A DNA stretch of 64,000 nt from Ligula intestinalis (taxonomy: Eukaryota > Platyhelminthes > Cestoda > Diphyllobothriidea > Diphyllobothriidae), in the NCBI GenBank assembly GCA_036362985.1, contig JAYGXS010000002.1, forward strand, positions 99,021,698 to 99,085,697, written 5' to 3'. Each line of letters opens with the position of its first letter. The stretch's first letter is position 1. Positions 33,167 through 44,705 of this stretch are shown in pieces. The notes beneath the pieces were generated by a model. The model had not been told where the DNA came from. It saw only the letters and a program-made list of their open reading frames with translations, and did not search any database. The translations under genes were made by a program, and so were the position numbers.

Positions 33167-33355
33167 TCATTTATTCCCATACATTCCCCGAAAACACTTC
33201 CTAGTCTCTTCGCGTCTGCAAGCTTTGAGTTGAATCGCTGAGGGCTCTAACCATCGACAGGATCCTATGATTGTGGAAGTGTCCTCACCACGGCAGACGT
33301 CACAAGCCATGTTTGGTGAATCCTGCTCCAGATCAGAGTACACTTCTATACTAAT
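33167..33355 (-). CDS. Possible small cysteine-containing coding stretch, unknown
   Basis: A minus-strand frame of 62 codons ending in TGA at 33167. It reads IEVYSDLEQDSPNMACDVCR, GEDTSTIIGSCRWLEPSAIQ and LKACRREETRKCFRGMYGNK, with five cysteines. GC content is visibly higher than its surroundings. There is no Met at the open end apart from the internal one in NMACDVC; a poor acceptor (TATAG) lies near 33350. It could be the last exon of a gene, the N-terminal remnant of the adjacent PLE, or chance. I do not recognise it. Confidence 0.25.
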   Translation of the reverse strand: MSIEVYSDLEQDSPNMACDVCRGEDTSTIIGSCRWLEPSAIQLKACRREETRKCFRGMYGNK

Positions 33356-33689
33356 CTATATCGTGCTTGAGAAACTTGATCCAGTTTTCTGAAAAGAACG
33401 ACTATATCCGACTATTAACCAAGAGGGAATTCAAAGGCGTTTGCCTATGTTTCCTTTAAAAAAAATTGAGTTGACTTGATTTGACCTTTTACCCGTCAGA
33501 TATGGTGCCGGCGTGGCAAACACCCCGCGCATGGGCTGAATTCCACGCAAAATGCCTTGTCTTAGAAATCGGATGTTTATAAGTTGCACTGCGCGAACTG
33601 GATGCAGTACTGCGTAAAACGATAAGTGTGTGTTCGTAAGTAGCTCAATCCATTAACCTAGACACGGCCGCGACGACCGTTATCAATGA
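33356..33689. other. No feature recognised
   Basis: Moderately GC-rich stretch (33490-33690) without a frame or a similarity I can name. Confidence 0.3.
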
Positions 33690-34185
33690 CAGCAGGTATC
33701 TGTAGGCACGCAGGAGAAAAAACGTCGAGCATCAGATTATGATATCAAGGTGGCTGTAATAACCACTAAGCGTGTTTCGCTTCCCCGACAAGTCAACTAA
33801 GCCACAGTCTGCTAACCCTTCAGCCGATCGCACGCATCTTTTTCTGATCACGAATAAAATAAGACTGAAATCACTGTATTTTTGTCTGAATCCTCTCCGT
33901 CGTAAACTTTTATCCTTAAACGGTCTGCAACATTTATGCTTATGTGTCAACTCAGCATACAATGGTTTATATTTTTCGTTAGTAGTATACCTTAAAGTCA
34001 GTTTTTTCTTCACTTGAAAAAAGCTTCCAATCTGGCTCAGCATTCGCAGAATTTAAAACCTAAAACAAAGACAATACTGGCTGCAACATAGGGTGTTTTT
34101 AAGGGTTTTTACGGTCTTTGAGGTTTTGGAAGGCAACCAGGACCTGCATTACCAAAACTACGATTTTAAAAATATTTTTTTAGTA
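33690..34185 (+). mobile_element. LINE family A 3' end, copy at 33.7 kb
   Basis: Only the 3' UTR-like part is present: GTCTGCTAACCCTTCAGCC, CACTGTATTTTTGTCTGAA and AACTCAGCATACAATG parallel the copies at 38.1-38.4 and 54.2-54.4 kb. It ends CAACCAGGACCTGCATTACC with a short AT-rich tail. It lies directly upstream of repeat J. Confidence 0.65.
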
Positions 34186-35200
34186 TAATCGATTGCGGTT
34201 CCTCCAAAAACCTACTTATATTTTGAGAGACTTTGCTGACTGGGTTAGTGCAGGTCACAATCAGTAGCGTTAATATAAATTTTTAACTTGATGCCGAGAG
34301 GAAAACTGAAAAGGAAAAAATAATGCCTTTTGTCTACTATTTTTCTAATAAATATTGATTCATGCACAATATTCGAGGTCGTACACAACAGTGGGACTTT
34401 AGGAAATTTCAGAATAAAATGCCAAACAAAATGTGCATTTGTCGAAGACTTATTGAAGCACTTGCAGTGGAAAAACATATCAATTTTAGATGCCGAATTA
34501 TATTTCACAAAATGGCTATTTGTTATTCCCCACTTTACAAGCTTCATTTAGGTGGCAATGTTTTAACCCTCCTAGAAGCATGAAAAAGATGGGCTAACGA
34601 CGTTGTGGATACGATTTTAATTAAGGCTGTTTGCAATACCCTGTACCACACATCAGAACGGTCGTTCAAAGTCCAAAACTATAAAAGAGCATATCGCAAT
34701 TTGCTGATAGGACATACTTTTTTGCGGTTTTCCGTTAAGCCCAGGCCATCTACCAGTTCATCAGATTATCTCGTGTGAGTATTTCCATTTGTTGTTTTGC
34801 TATGTTGTCACTAATAATGAAATTTCTGAATTTGCCAATTGGCTTTGATTTAACCAAAATATTCTAATGTGTTAAACCTATCAAGAACGTGGCGGGATAA
34901 TACGGTGTCGTTCATGATATTGCCCCAATTGCCCTTGAATCGGGGTGTGCTTAATGAGTGAATACCACAGTGACGCCATGTTACGTTGCATTTATTTGGA
35001 ATCTCAGAGGCAAAATTTGCTTTCGCTGACAGAGTCCTACTACAATTTGTATTTGCACATAACCCAGCATATGAAAATTTGTTTTTCTCTATGTGCTTAA
35101 GGAAGCCTGCAGGCTGAGAAAATAGATACACGATTTTTACCACCAGAAATAATTTGACGACAATGAGTGAGGTTTTGGGGTGTTATGCAATTCTACGCAT
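34186..35200 (+). repeat. Repeat J, copy 1
   Basis: It matches 41320-42370 over its whole length: TATATTTTGAGAGACTTTGC, TTTCAGAATAAAATGCCAAA, TAAAAGAGCATATCGCA and CTACCAGTTCATCA occur in both in the same order. The match is cut at 35200 by LINE A and the repeat continues as I at 38560. On the minus strand both copies keep fragments of one frame (HILFGILF), suggesting an ancient coding sequence that I cannot identify. Confidence 0.75.
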
Positions 35201-35212
35201 CTTCTGCGTCTT

Positions 35213-38200
35213 AAAGAGCGGAAAAAGATGAGACAGCTAATAATGGAGCTAAAGAAATGGAGAACAAATTGCGAGACAAATATCATAATAAGCGAAATAT
35301 AAAACGCTCAAGTCAAATGGGCATCGCTTGGGTCGAAGCCAGTAAAACTGACGGCCTGGTTGTGCCACCAACAAAACATAAGACATGCCCTCTTAAATTG
35401 GTCGTTCTAAATGCCAGAACATTGATTAATAAAATTCCTCTGCTCCAGACTCTTGTTTTTGTCAACCGCCCAGACATTGTTTTTGTTACTGACACATGGG
35501 CACCGGCCTGCGTAGCTGACTCTGTACTCTCTGTTCGAGGATATGCCTGCGTTTGGAACGGTCAAAACAATGGCAGTGGCTGTGACAGCTGCATCTTTAT
35601 AAAGCAGCTACATGTATTTCTCCCGTTTGAATATCAACAATGCACGATGGTGGAGGAGAGGTGCTGGCTGCGTGTTGTTCTAAAAAATACTCCTTACTTA
35701 ATGGCTGAGTTAATCACCCTCCTAACGCCAATGCAGACTACGACGTTTGTCTCTCGCGTGCGATATTCATCTTCTGACGTGCAATGGTTTCCATCATCCG
35801 TTTCTTCAAGGTTCCATAACTTAGTCGAGACAGTAGATTTCGGCATGTGGGATCAGGTATGCGATCTTCCCATTCGAGGAGCAAACAAAGATCGATGTAT
35901 TTTTTGTAGGGAATGTTAACAAATTTCAGTGTCATCCTAAGACGCACTTGGGAGTTAGGACTATCTTACACTTAACAATGAACTAGAACTGGATGCAAAT
36001 GAAACATTTTCCCAAAAGTACAGTTTATATCATGACCTAAGATCAGCAAACACGGCGGTCAACTGACACATCTTAACGCTTTCGACTCTTCTGATTTTTT
36101 TTAAAATGTTTGAATGTAAATGCTTGTACCGATGCACTGAGCAAAGTGCTGGATCAAATCATCGTCAAATTTGTCCAACGTTAGAAAGAAGTACATGTCA
36201 AGGATGCAATTAACCTTCTTCTATCGTTCCGTTGTAGGCTGCGTTAACTCTCTCGTCGTTTGCATTTGCACACCTAGATACTCTCCGAAAAAAATCAGAA
36301 ATCCAATGAGGCCCACTTCGGTAAAAGTCTTTCCCTTAATGTTTCAAAACTCTTATCGCGTTTAGAAAAGGCGTAGTGGAAAACGCAACACCGCATATTA
36401 CAAGACGCCTTAGAATACCATATAACTGAGGCTTAGTTGACCGCCGATAGCTTAAATGGGTATCAATCGGAAACCTTTAGTGAAAGCTGGTTCACTTCAC
36501 CTACGGCTATCCAGGATTTGACCGGTGCCGTAGTCGAAACAATAAGTTTTACCCTCTGGACATGACAGAAGTTATTCGTCGTTTTCGTCAATTTTAGAGT
36601 CGAGGATCAGATGGCGTCCCAATAAGCTTTCTTAAAGCTCAAGTGAATGATATATTTCCGTCATTTCATTGTTAGGTAATAAATCTTGCTTTTGACAGGA
36701 AAACCTTTACATCTTAAGTGACGGAATCGCACATAATGCCAATTGACAAAGAGGGCCAATTGACGTCATTCGACAGCTTTAGGCCAAAAAATAGAATGTT
36801 CGCAGCCTCAGAGATTTCGAAGACCTTAATGAACGAAATATGATGCATCACTTGACAGAGAACAACCTGCGCACTACAGCTCATTATGGCTTTCTAAAGA
36901 AACTATATTGTGACACCTGCCAGCTATATTTCTGTAATTGTGTGTTGCAATCTAGAGACAGCAGTTTTGCAATTAAATGCGTCTATCTGATTTTACTTAG
37001 GCCTTTGAACGGGTCAATTATGACCTCCTTATTCTGAAACTGGCGTCGTTCGGCATAGATTAAAAACCTCTCAAACTTGTATGATCCTTCTTGGATGCTC
37101 GCACGCTAGGAGTCAAAAATTACTTATGCTATATCCAACCCAACGCATATGAGGTGTGGAGTTATACAGGGTAGCGTACTGGGTCTGATCCTACTTGCCT
37201 GTTTGTCAACGACGTTTAAGATTGTTTTCAGTATGGCAGACCCTTCATGCATGGTCATGATTTGAAAGTCACTTTTTGCTGTAAAGCGGTAGATTGCAAC
37301 ATCATGCTTGAGCTGATAAAAAAAGGATATTCAATCTTTCGCCTCACCCATTCATGGCACATATGCTACGTTATGGTTGTTGGCGACGATATTCAACCGG
37401 AATTTAGCATTTATAGCTATAACTAAATTAACCAGGAGTTATCAATGATTTGGGCATATCCTACTCTAATTGTGTCAATTTGTCCGAACACTGTGCCCTG
37501 ATAGTACCAAACGCACGACAAACAACCGGATTTATCCATAGAAATTTAAAGAATATAAAGGTTATAAGTAGCCTTTATAATATTTACGTGGGAACTGTTC
37601 TTGAAAACTGCTTGCTTTTATTCAGCCTTCTGCCCACTTTGTAACGAAAGTAAATAGATTTAGTACAACACTTCTTCACAAAAAGAGTTTTCACTACAGA
37701 TCACCGTAACACAGCCTTCCAATAACTTTGCTAACTTATAAAGCTGGATCATATGTGGCTTTGTAGGTTGCGGAAATGTCTATTTTTTACCATGTAAACT
37801 TTAAAAATGGTGAAACTTTTAATCCTTTCAGTGTAGCTTGAGCACTCTCGACGTGCCTGTCATAGAGAATGTTTTTTTGTTCTTCCTATGGCACCTACGG
37901 TTATTTACCGGCAATTTTTTTCAGTAAACGTCATATTTATCTGGAAAAAGCTGCCCAAAGTATTAAAACCCAGCAAAGATTCGATATGTTTAAGCGAGCT
38001 ATAACTAGTTTTCTACATTAAGGACAACTTTCAAAATGTTCGTTGCTGAATCTGTGCAATCTCCCTTTCACTCTGATGGCGTTCGCGGTCTTTGAACCCC
38101 ACCAGTCTTTATGCTGAAGACAATACGGCTTAACAGTAGCCCGCAGTCTGCTAACCCTTCAGCCTATAGCGCGCACCTTTTGCCGACAACCATTGCAGGA

Positions 38201-38550
38201 ACACTGAGAACACTGTGTTCTTGTACCAACCGTCTCCGTCTCGAACTTATGTCCTCCAACGTTATGCAACAATCCTCCTGCGGATGTGTTAACTCAGCTT
38301 TCAACTGTACACATATTCCGTTTGCATCATTCCTATGAAGGCAGGTTTTTTTACATGAAACAAACTCCCTATCTCACCTTGTATTGACGAAACACAAAAC
38401 CTGAAGCAAAACCAATGCTTTCTGCAACAAAGTAAGTTTTTTTCAGGGTCATTTTCTAGAATTCGAGGTTTTTGAAGTTACCCAAGAGGCACATTCCCAA
38501 CTCTTTACAATTGCCTGTAAACTGGCATTAAGATCATTTTATAAATTAAA
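35213..38550 (+). mobile_element. LINE family A, copy at 35.2 kb, inserted in repeat J/I
   Basis: It starts at AGAGCGGAAAAAGATGAGAC, matching 51240 of the longest A copy, so ORF1 is missing. It continues through the endonuclease (35257-35919), linker, reverse transcriptase (36590-37300; GATCAGATGGCGTCCCAAT for the motif-1 PDG region), the catalytic box changed to HGHDLK near 37250, the C-terminal block (37450-37644, VNLSEHCALIVPNARQTTGF) and the 3' UTR ending TTGCCTGTAAACTGGCATTA. Repeat J lies on its left and repeat I on its right; the 41.3-43.2 kb copy shows J and I joined, so this A copy is an insertion. Confidence 0.8.
35257..35919 (+). pseudogene. LINE family A endonuclease domain, degenerate
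   Basis: An open frame of 220 codons with LKLVVLNARTLINKIPLLQT (motif with metal-binding Asn), IVFVTDTWAP (the catalytic Glu of the usual TET/TEsW is replaced by Asp) and CVWNGQNNGSG in place of the conserved RGGG. The C-terminal third has changed frame: VRYSSSDVQWFPSSVSSRFH replaces the GDFNLPGMQW region. The copy at 51425 keeps Glu and GDFNLP. An endonuclease fold is recognisable but activity is unlikely. Confidence 0.65.
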
Positions 38551-38555
38551 AAAAT

Positions 38556-39540
38556 ATACACACCATAAGAGGAAATAAGGCTATTAGAATTGTTTAATTT
38601 AAGGATGACATTTGAAATTACACTAAAATTTGTCCGTTGCACGACTCAGTGGCAGCAATTTGCCAACATGATATCATTACTCATGCTGTTGAAAATTGAT
38701 TGACCATACCTCCTTATCATTAATAGCAACAGGCACAATTAGCCTACATTCATATTTGCACTAACACTTTTTGCGTCCATATGAATCTTATTCATGTTTA
38801 GGATATAATGGTCATCAATAATGCGTGTGCTTGGAAGTGATTTGTCTCCCAGTTTTTAGTAAGATATCGTATTGAACAAGATATAGCGGCATGTTTCTGT
38901 ATGGTCTAGGCATTATATTGTTTGGCCCTCCTGTGAAATATCTCAATAAATATTACTTTCTCTGCACCGCCCACGAAAAAATCACAATTATAATAACAAT
39001 AATCACATGCAACAACATTTGCACAATTACTTTTCTCAAAATGTTGACTGCAGTTAAGCCTACACAAGCGAGAATCCATTTTCTGACCAATTTCTCAGTC
39101 AAATTACCCATGGTGCGTTATTGTTAATTTGCTTTGACCATACTTGTGCAAGCCTGCCAAAATCAGTTCAATTAAATGCACAGCGCATGGGGAGCTACGA
39201 AGGTAAAGGTGCATTGTTGGTTCTTAAAGCGGTGTACCTTGTGCATGGGTTTGATTCAAATTAAAACCAATATTGTTTCATCGAAATAAATACATTTCCT
39301 GTTGTCGTGAATGGTTTAAACATAACTAAAGGAAGATACTTCATTGACATAACGCGCAAGCGGGTATATGCAACATCAGTACATATTGTGCCGCCAAATA
39401 TAAACATGACATATGTGGAGGTCCGGTAGCTTTATAAAAATGGTTTGACGGTTTTCATAACATAACCGCGGCCTGTATAGTAACTCACGTTGCCCACATT
39501 CTTGCAACTGACCCCCTTCATGAATTGTCGCACAATATAT
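38556..39540 (+). repeat. Repeat I, copy 1
   Basis: It matches 42380-43250 and, on the minus strand, 61850-62485. Shared blocks include GATATCATTACTCATGCTGTTGA, AATATGAATCTTATTCATG-like, CAATAAATATTACTTTCTCT-like and GTGCATGGGTTTGATCC-like. It follows the tail of LINE A directly, as in the 62.5-kb locus. On its minus strand a short protein-like frame (DDHYILNMNKIHMDAKSV) is partly conserved in the other copies. Confidence 0.75.
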
Positions 39541-39579
39541 TATTTATTATCATACGCGTGTTAAACCATGGCAAGTTAG

Positions 39580-40066
39580 AGCATCATATATAAAAAGAAA
39601 CGCATGAATATTATTTAAGGTTATCGCAAACAGCATAATGCTTAGCAGTCCTCCAAATTTCAAAAACTGCCAACAAGTTTTGCATAATAACACCCATTAA
39701 TATCACACGAAACCCGTTACGGAGATTAAACCATAACATCACCAAGCACGTACGCCGTGAACCAAATTGCGTGCCAAAACAATTGAAGCAATCTGCTTCG
39801 CAAGCACGGCTCTATAGTCTTATCCATGACGGACTTTGCTGGCATCGACGTGGACCAGTAATAAGTAAAAAAAACAATTTTAAGACAAATAGATGGCCCT
39901 CAGCTAATTGTTTTGCGTAACCTTGCGCTATTATTTTTCCTCATGCTTTAAGCCAGCAGCAAACTGCAGAGACGATCCAACAATAAAATGAAGGCTGCCA
40001 AACAAGTGTTAATCAATATTGCCGATTTTACAGACGCAGAAAATTTCTAGCTATAGCAATTGGGGA
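39580..40066 (+). repeat. Repeat H, copy 1
   Basis: About 480 bp, closely similar to 48820-49345: CAAGTTTTGCATAATAACAC-like, TGCTTCGCAAGCACGGCTCT and GGCATCGACGTGGACCA in both. A 64-codon open frame (LNHNITKHVRREPNCVPKQL onward) exists in both copies, but differences change amino acids more often than not, so it looks neutral rather than selected. Confidence 0.75.
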
Positions 40067-40089
40067 AGTATCGAATTTGAAAGTAGTCG

Positions 40090-41300
40090 CGGAAGTATTG
40101 TGACTTGAGGGGGATGATACATGTTCTGTACTGGAGAGCAGTAATCTAAGTTTGCCAGGAACAATAGTAAATGGCTCGCTTGGCTTTCTTGGGCCACGAC
40201 CAGGAACTTGAGCCGGTTGCGGTGAATTTACTATTTTATTAGAGGATATTGACGCTCTTCATTGCTCCATTGGAGTGAGCTCATGACAGAGGAAGAACAT
40301 TGTATTTCTCGGATATTTGGAACCAAGCGCTTGCTGTTTAAAAATGGCGTCTATGTCAATGGGTGAAACTAGTGTGACAATATTAGTAGGTTTTGCTGCG
40401 AGATGACAGTCCAATAGCATCTGCTATTTTATAGTTTAGTCCGCATGAGTGGAGGAAATGCATTGCCACATCCATTGGCCAAATTGAATTCAGAACGTTT
40501 TTCAGAATATATTATAATTATTTTTTTGGTCTTACCTGTGACTCACTTGCGACCAAAAAATATAAGCGTTTCTAAACGCTTGTATTTTTGAGAGGAAAAT
40601 AGCAATTTTTCATTGCAGACCAATATATTTAATCGGCAATCAAATCAGGCTGAATACTGATGTCAGGCTGAAGACTGATCTCAGTCATGATGTTTGCTAT
40701 TCGCAGACACCACTGGGGTCTGAAATTTTGAGTCTCTCTACTGAATGAAAGTGTCGCCTTCATACTTTTAGAAGCAACAAGTAGATTAATCACGGAAAAA
40801 GTCGTAATTCAGAATAAACTAACTCATTAAGCCTTTATAAGTTGCTGGATGCAAGACAGATGGTTAACATAATGCTAGGTATGCAAGCAGAGACCAAACT
40901 AACAATAGAAATGGAAACAGTTTTTTTAAGAGTAAGAACAGGTACTTCGGGATAATTGATATAAGAAAACGAAAAGTAAATGTTCGTTTCTTTTTTTAGA
41001 TAAATTAATTTATCAAGGACTGATGACCTTGATTTTGTTTGAGAGTTAGGAGGATTATATATATATATCCAAAAATCAACTTTGCCCAGGGTGACAAGAT
41101 TATACAAGTTACACATTAATTTCCAAAGAAGGACGTGCTATTAAGATTCAAATGAAAATGCTTTTATGATGTTCTCAGATATGGACAATAACTACCACCC
41201 CGCGTATTAATGCAGTCTTTATGAAAGAAATCATATCCATCTATGAAGAAGGATGAGTCAGAAACGATTGGATGGGACTGATGACTTAGCTAACATTTCG
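40090..41300 (+). repeat. Repeat K, copy 2 (uninterrupted)
   Basis: Counterpart of 19540-20057 plus 20970-21670, without the PLE pair between the halves. It contains a short (TA)n at 41057-41070. The near-continuous run from K into repeat J (41320) is not seen at the other K locus. Confidence 0.7.
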
Positions 41301-41319
41301 AAAACAGCGTTTGACCAAG

Positions 41320-42370
41320 AAAATTGAACACATATAATATTTTGAGAGACTTTGCTAAATGGGTTACCGCAGGTTTCACTTAGCAGTATTAAAAAAATAG
41401 AAAATTGATGACGAAAGGAAAAGTGCAGCGCTTAAGGAACAAAAAAAATTGGCTTAAGCCTATAATTTGTCCCACAGATATTGTTTTATGCACTATGTTT
41501 ATGGTCATACACAACAGTAGGATGTTAAGCAATTTCAGAATAAAATACCAAACAAAATGTGAACGTGTCTTTGTGCTATTGAAGCACTAGCAGCGGAAAT
41601 AATATCGAGTTTACTAGCTGAATTAGGTACCACTAAATGGTTATATGTTTAATCCCACTTGACAGGCTTCATTAGCGCGGCAATGTTTTGACCTCTCTGG
41701 AAGAACGAATAAGTTATGTAAGTGACGTTGCGGATAAAATTGTCATTTTTTGCCGGTTGCTCACATTGGACAACATAGCAGAACGGTCTTTCAAAGTCTA
41801 GATTTTTAAAAGAGCATATCGCATTGTGATGATTGGACATTATATTTTTGCAGTTTGTCCCTATTGCCCAAGCGAACTACCAGTTCATCAAAAGAACTCA
41901 TGGGAGTGTTTCCACTTGCTGTTTCTCTATGTTGCCACCATTGAAGATATTCCGGAATTCGGCAATTTTTTTTCGATTAACGAGGAATATTCTGAGTTGT
42001 TATAACCAGCACAAACGTGCCGGGATTATAGAGTGACGTACATGATGTTGCAAAAATTTTCCTGGAATCAGAAGTGTGCTTAAGGAATGAATGCCCTGTG
42101 AACACCTTAGTGTGTACCCCGCCGCGTTGCGTCACCCAAATTTCGATTTTCAGAGTAAACAGTCCTATTTAATTTTGTTATTTCCATAAAACGTGGTTAA
42201 TATATTCATCTCAAAATGTTGTTTTTCCTAAGGTGTTGAACTGAGCGTTCAGGCTGAGAGAATATGTTCACCATGTCTTCAACCAGAAACTCTTTGCCGA
42301 GAATGGGTGGTGTTTTACTGCACTTTGCCATTCTACACGTTGGTGTTAACACAACAAGGGAGAACAAGAG
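41320..42370 (+). repeat. Repeat J, copy 2
   Basis: Matches 34186-35200. Here J continues straight into repeat I, giving the pre-insertion arrangement for the A element at 35.2-38.5 kb. Minus-strand remnant SASASIAQRHVHILFGILF aligns with the 34.4-kb copy. Confidence 0.7.
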
Positions 42371-42379
42371 TCTCAGCTT

Positions 42380-43250
42380 TGTTTTATTTGAGGACGAATT
42401 TTTAAATTATATAAACATTTGCCAGTTGCGCGATTCAGTGGCAGCACATTGAAGAAAGGATATCATTACTCATGCTGTTGAGAATAGATTGATTATACCT
42501 GCTTATCGAAGAAAACATCAGGAACCCCAAGTATATACTGATATTTCCACACACAACGTAAGTGTAAATAAGTATCTTATTCATGCTAAGGACGTGATGG
42601 TCATAAATTAAGTTTGCACTTCGATGTTTTGTATAAGATGTCATAATAAGTATGATATATGAACATTTTCTGTACGGTTTTGGCATAATGTTTGCTGGCT
42701 CTCCAGTAAGAAATCCAAACCAAACACTTACTTATTAACAATGATATTGTGCAACACCATTTGCACAATATAGTTTCTTCCTACTCTGGTTCGACATTAA
42801 CCTAAGCAATCAAGAATCCATTAACTGACCCATTCCTCGTTAAAATAAAACGTTGGGAATTAATCTTAATAAGTTTTGACCACACTTGTGCAACCAAGTC
42901 GACAAAAGTTAAATTAAGTGAACGGCGCATGGAGTCTCAAAGGCAAAAGATGCATTGCTGGCTCAACAAGCGGTGTCCCTTGTGCATGGGTTTGATCCAA
43001 ACCAAACCAGTTTAGTTGTCGTGAATGGTTTGAACATTATTCAGGGAAGTACTCAATTGACATAAAGCGCAAGCGGACATATGCTACGTCGGTACATATC
43101 CTCCCGCCAAAAATACGCATGACATATGTGTAGGTGCGGAACGTTTATTAAAATGATTTGATGGTTTTCGTAGCATTCCTGTGCCGTGCAGGTTAACGAG
43201 CGTTATGGATATTATTGGGGCTAACCCCTTTCTTGAACTAACGCATCATA
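42380..43250 (+). repeat. Repeat I, copy 2
   Basis: Matches 38556-39540 along nearly its whole length (GCGCAAGCGGACATATGCTA / GCGCAAGCGGGTATATGCAA). A central 180-bp part is missing (around 42700-42740). Minus-strand frame MTSYTKHRSANLIYDHHVLS corresponds to MTSYSKLGHKSPLCTGYIND at 62167. Confidence 0.7.
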
Positions 43251-43266
43251 TTTCCCCGCGCACCTC

Positions 43267-43563
43267 CTACAACAATTCTACATCGATATTGTCCATCAAT
43301 AACGACCTACGATGTTTTAGCTGCTGCCGTTCGTATACAGTTTTTTCTGCATCTCTTAAATTATTTTTCTTGCGTGGACGACCTTTTGAAGTCGGAATTA
43401 AAGAATATTTTGTTCTCCAACCAATTCCACTGAGACGCAATCTTTTTAAACCGAACACAATATCTTCAAACCAGCAAATTCGTGGCCTGGTAAAATCAAT
43501 CGTCAATATCAGAATTTTCTCGAGACCTTCAAAGGCTGAGTCATTTCCCAATATTAAATACAC
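43267..43563 (-). CDS. Repeat L, copy 1: open frame with AT-hook-like motif, unknown protein
   Basis: A 98-codon minus-strand frame: LILGNDSAFEGLEKILILTI, IGWRTKYSLIPTSKGRPRKK (GRPRKK is AT-hook-like), then NLRDAEKTVYERQQLKHRRS and LLMDNIDVELL. The plus strand of 22830-23140 carries a diverged copy of the same protein in the same frame but with stops. A 40-bp segment present here (encoding FTRPRICWFEDIV) is absent there. No known family recognised. It could be an unidentified mobile-element protein or an exon duplicated elsewhere as a pseudogene. Confidence 0.35.
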   Translation of the reverse strand: MYLILGNDSAFEGLEKILILTIDFTRPRICWFEDIVFGLKRLRLSGIGWRTKYSLIPTSKGRPRKKNNLRDAEKTVYERQQLKHRRSLLMDNIDVELL

Positions 43564-43659
43564 TTTTTTTCAAATAAATTTAAAGTGCTTATTAAAAATA
43601 GCTACATGTTTCGTTAAGATTCCTCCGATTATTGGTCGCAAGTCATAATCTGAAAATCA

Positions 43660-44149
43660 TATCAACTGTTTTGTCTGAATATAATTACAAAATCATATAG
43701 GCTCTAATTTTAATAAATCATCTTACATTAAAAACAGTTTTTTTCAAAATAATGAGAGCGAAAATTAAAGCTCATCGTAAGAGATCTGCTCCCAGACACA
43801 ATCGGTGCCTGACCATGCCTCTTAGTCAATGCCTTGATATCACATGCAGCCCATTGTCAATGCTAAGCAAATCGATTAATCTGCATTTCGGAACTGTAAA
43901 AAAATTATACTCCCTTGTCCATTTTATAACCACGGAAGCTTTTGATAGACAAGAGCGAAGCTTTAACTTTATACTAAAAATGCCTCCATATTAAGTCGCC
44001 CTTAGGATATTGCAAAATATTTTTATGTTTGGGTAATTTCAACTACAAAATCGCACATGCCAAACACCTCCAATCACGTAGCAAAAAACCACCCATCCTA
44101 GTTAAATTGTTTGCACCGATCGAAGTGGACTCCATTTTGCTAAACAAGG
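43660..44149. other. No feature recognised
   Basis: An 80-codon frame (43752-43994) with a basic start (MRAKIKAHRKRSAPRHNRCL) lies here. It has no second copy in the window and no domain I can name, and it is probably chance. Confidence 0.3.
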
Positions 44150-44207
44150 TCACATTTTCTGATTTTTATAAATGATTTAAAGTTTACTCTGTCAAGATCT
44201 TACACCG

Positions 44208-44705
44208 ATGGAGCGAAGACATACGGCTCTCCAGTCCGATAGACCAATGATTTCTCAGCCTTCTATTCCTAAATTTGTTTGTAGTCCCGATAGGGTTAAA
44301 GCACTCGCTAATCTTCCCACCCGAATACCTGAGAACACACCCACTTACGTCAGTGCACCCCTTATTCCTGCCCCCCAGATGTCTTTTCGCAGTCCTATTA
44401 CCGTCAGTACACCTGATTTCACTACCTCCCGAATGTCTAGTCATAGGTCCATAAAAATCACTGCACCAGTAAGGCCATCCCTCTTGAAGTCTGGACCATG
44501 AATGCCTACCGCTTTGACATCTACGACGATTAATACTTGTCTTAATACATTACCCGTCCAACGATCGATAAATTACGCTGCCTCTAACTCGGCAACAATT
44601 TTATCAAGAATGTCGCAAACACCGTTAAAGGCGTTTAGGCCGAGCGCTTGCCATCACAACCAAGCTCATCTTTTGACCGTGAGACTCATACTTTTCCCCG
44701 TATAA
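44208..44705 (+). pseudogene. LINE family E ORF1-like Pro/Ser/Thr-rich protein
   Basis: Two in-frame pieces separated by one TGA at 44499: PKFVCSPDRVKALANLPTRI, PQMSFRSPITVSTPDFTTSR and ITAPVRPSLLKSGP, then a Thr/Ser-rich stretch. It has loosely repeated Pro-Ser-Thr segments and no RNA-binding motif. It precedes the endonuclease, so it is most likely ORF1 or an N-terminal extension of the polyprotein. Confidence 0.45.

Noticed and set aside
43181..43648. 155-codon plus-strand frame
   Set aside because: It overlaps repeat L; the opposite-strand frame is the better protein candidate, and the repeat copy at 22.8-23.1 kb supports that strand.
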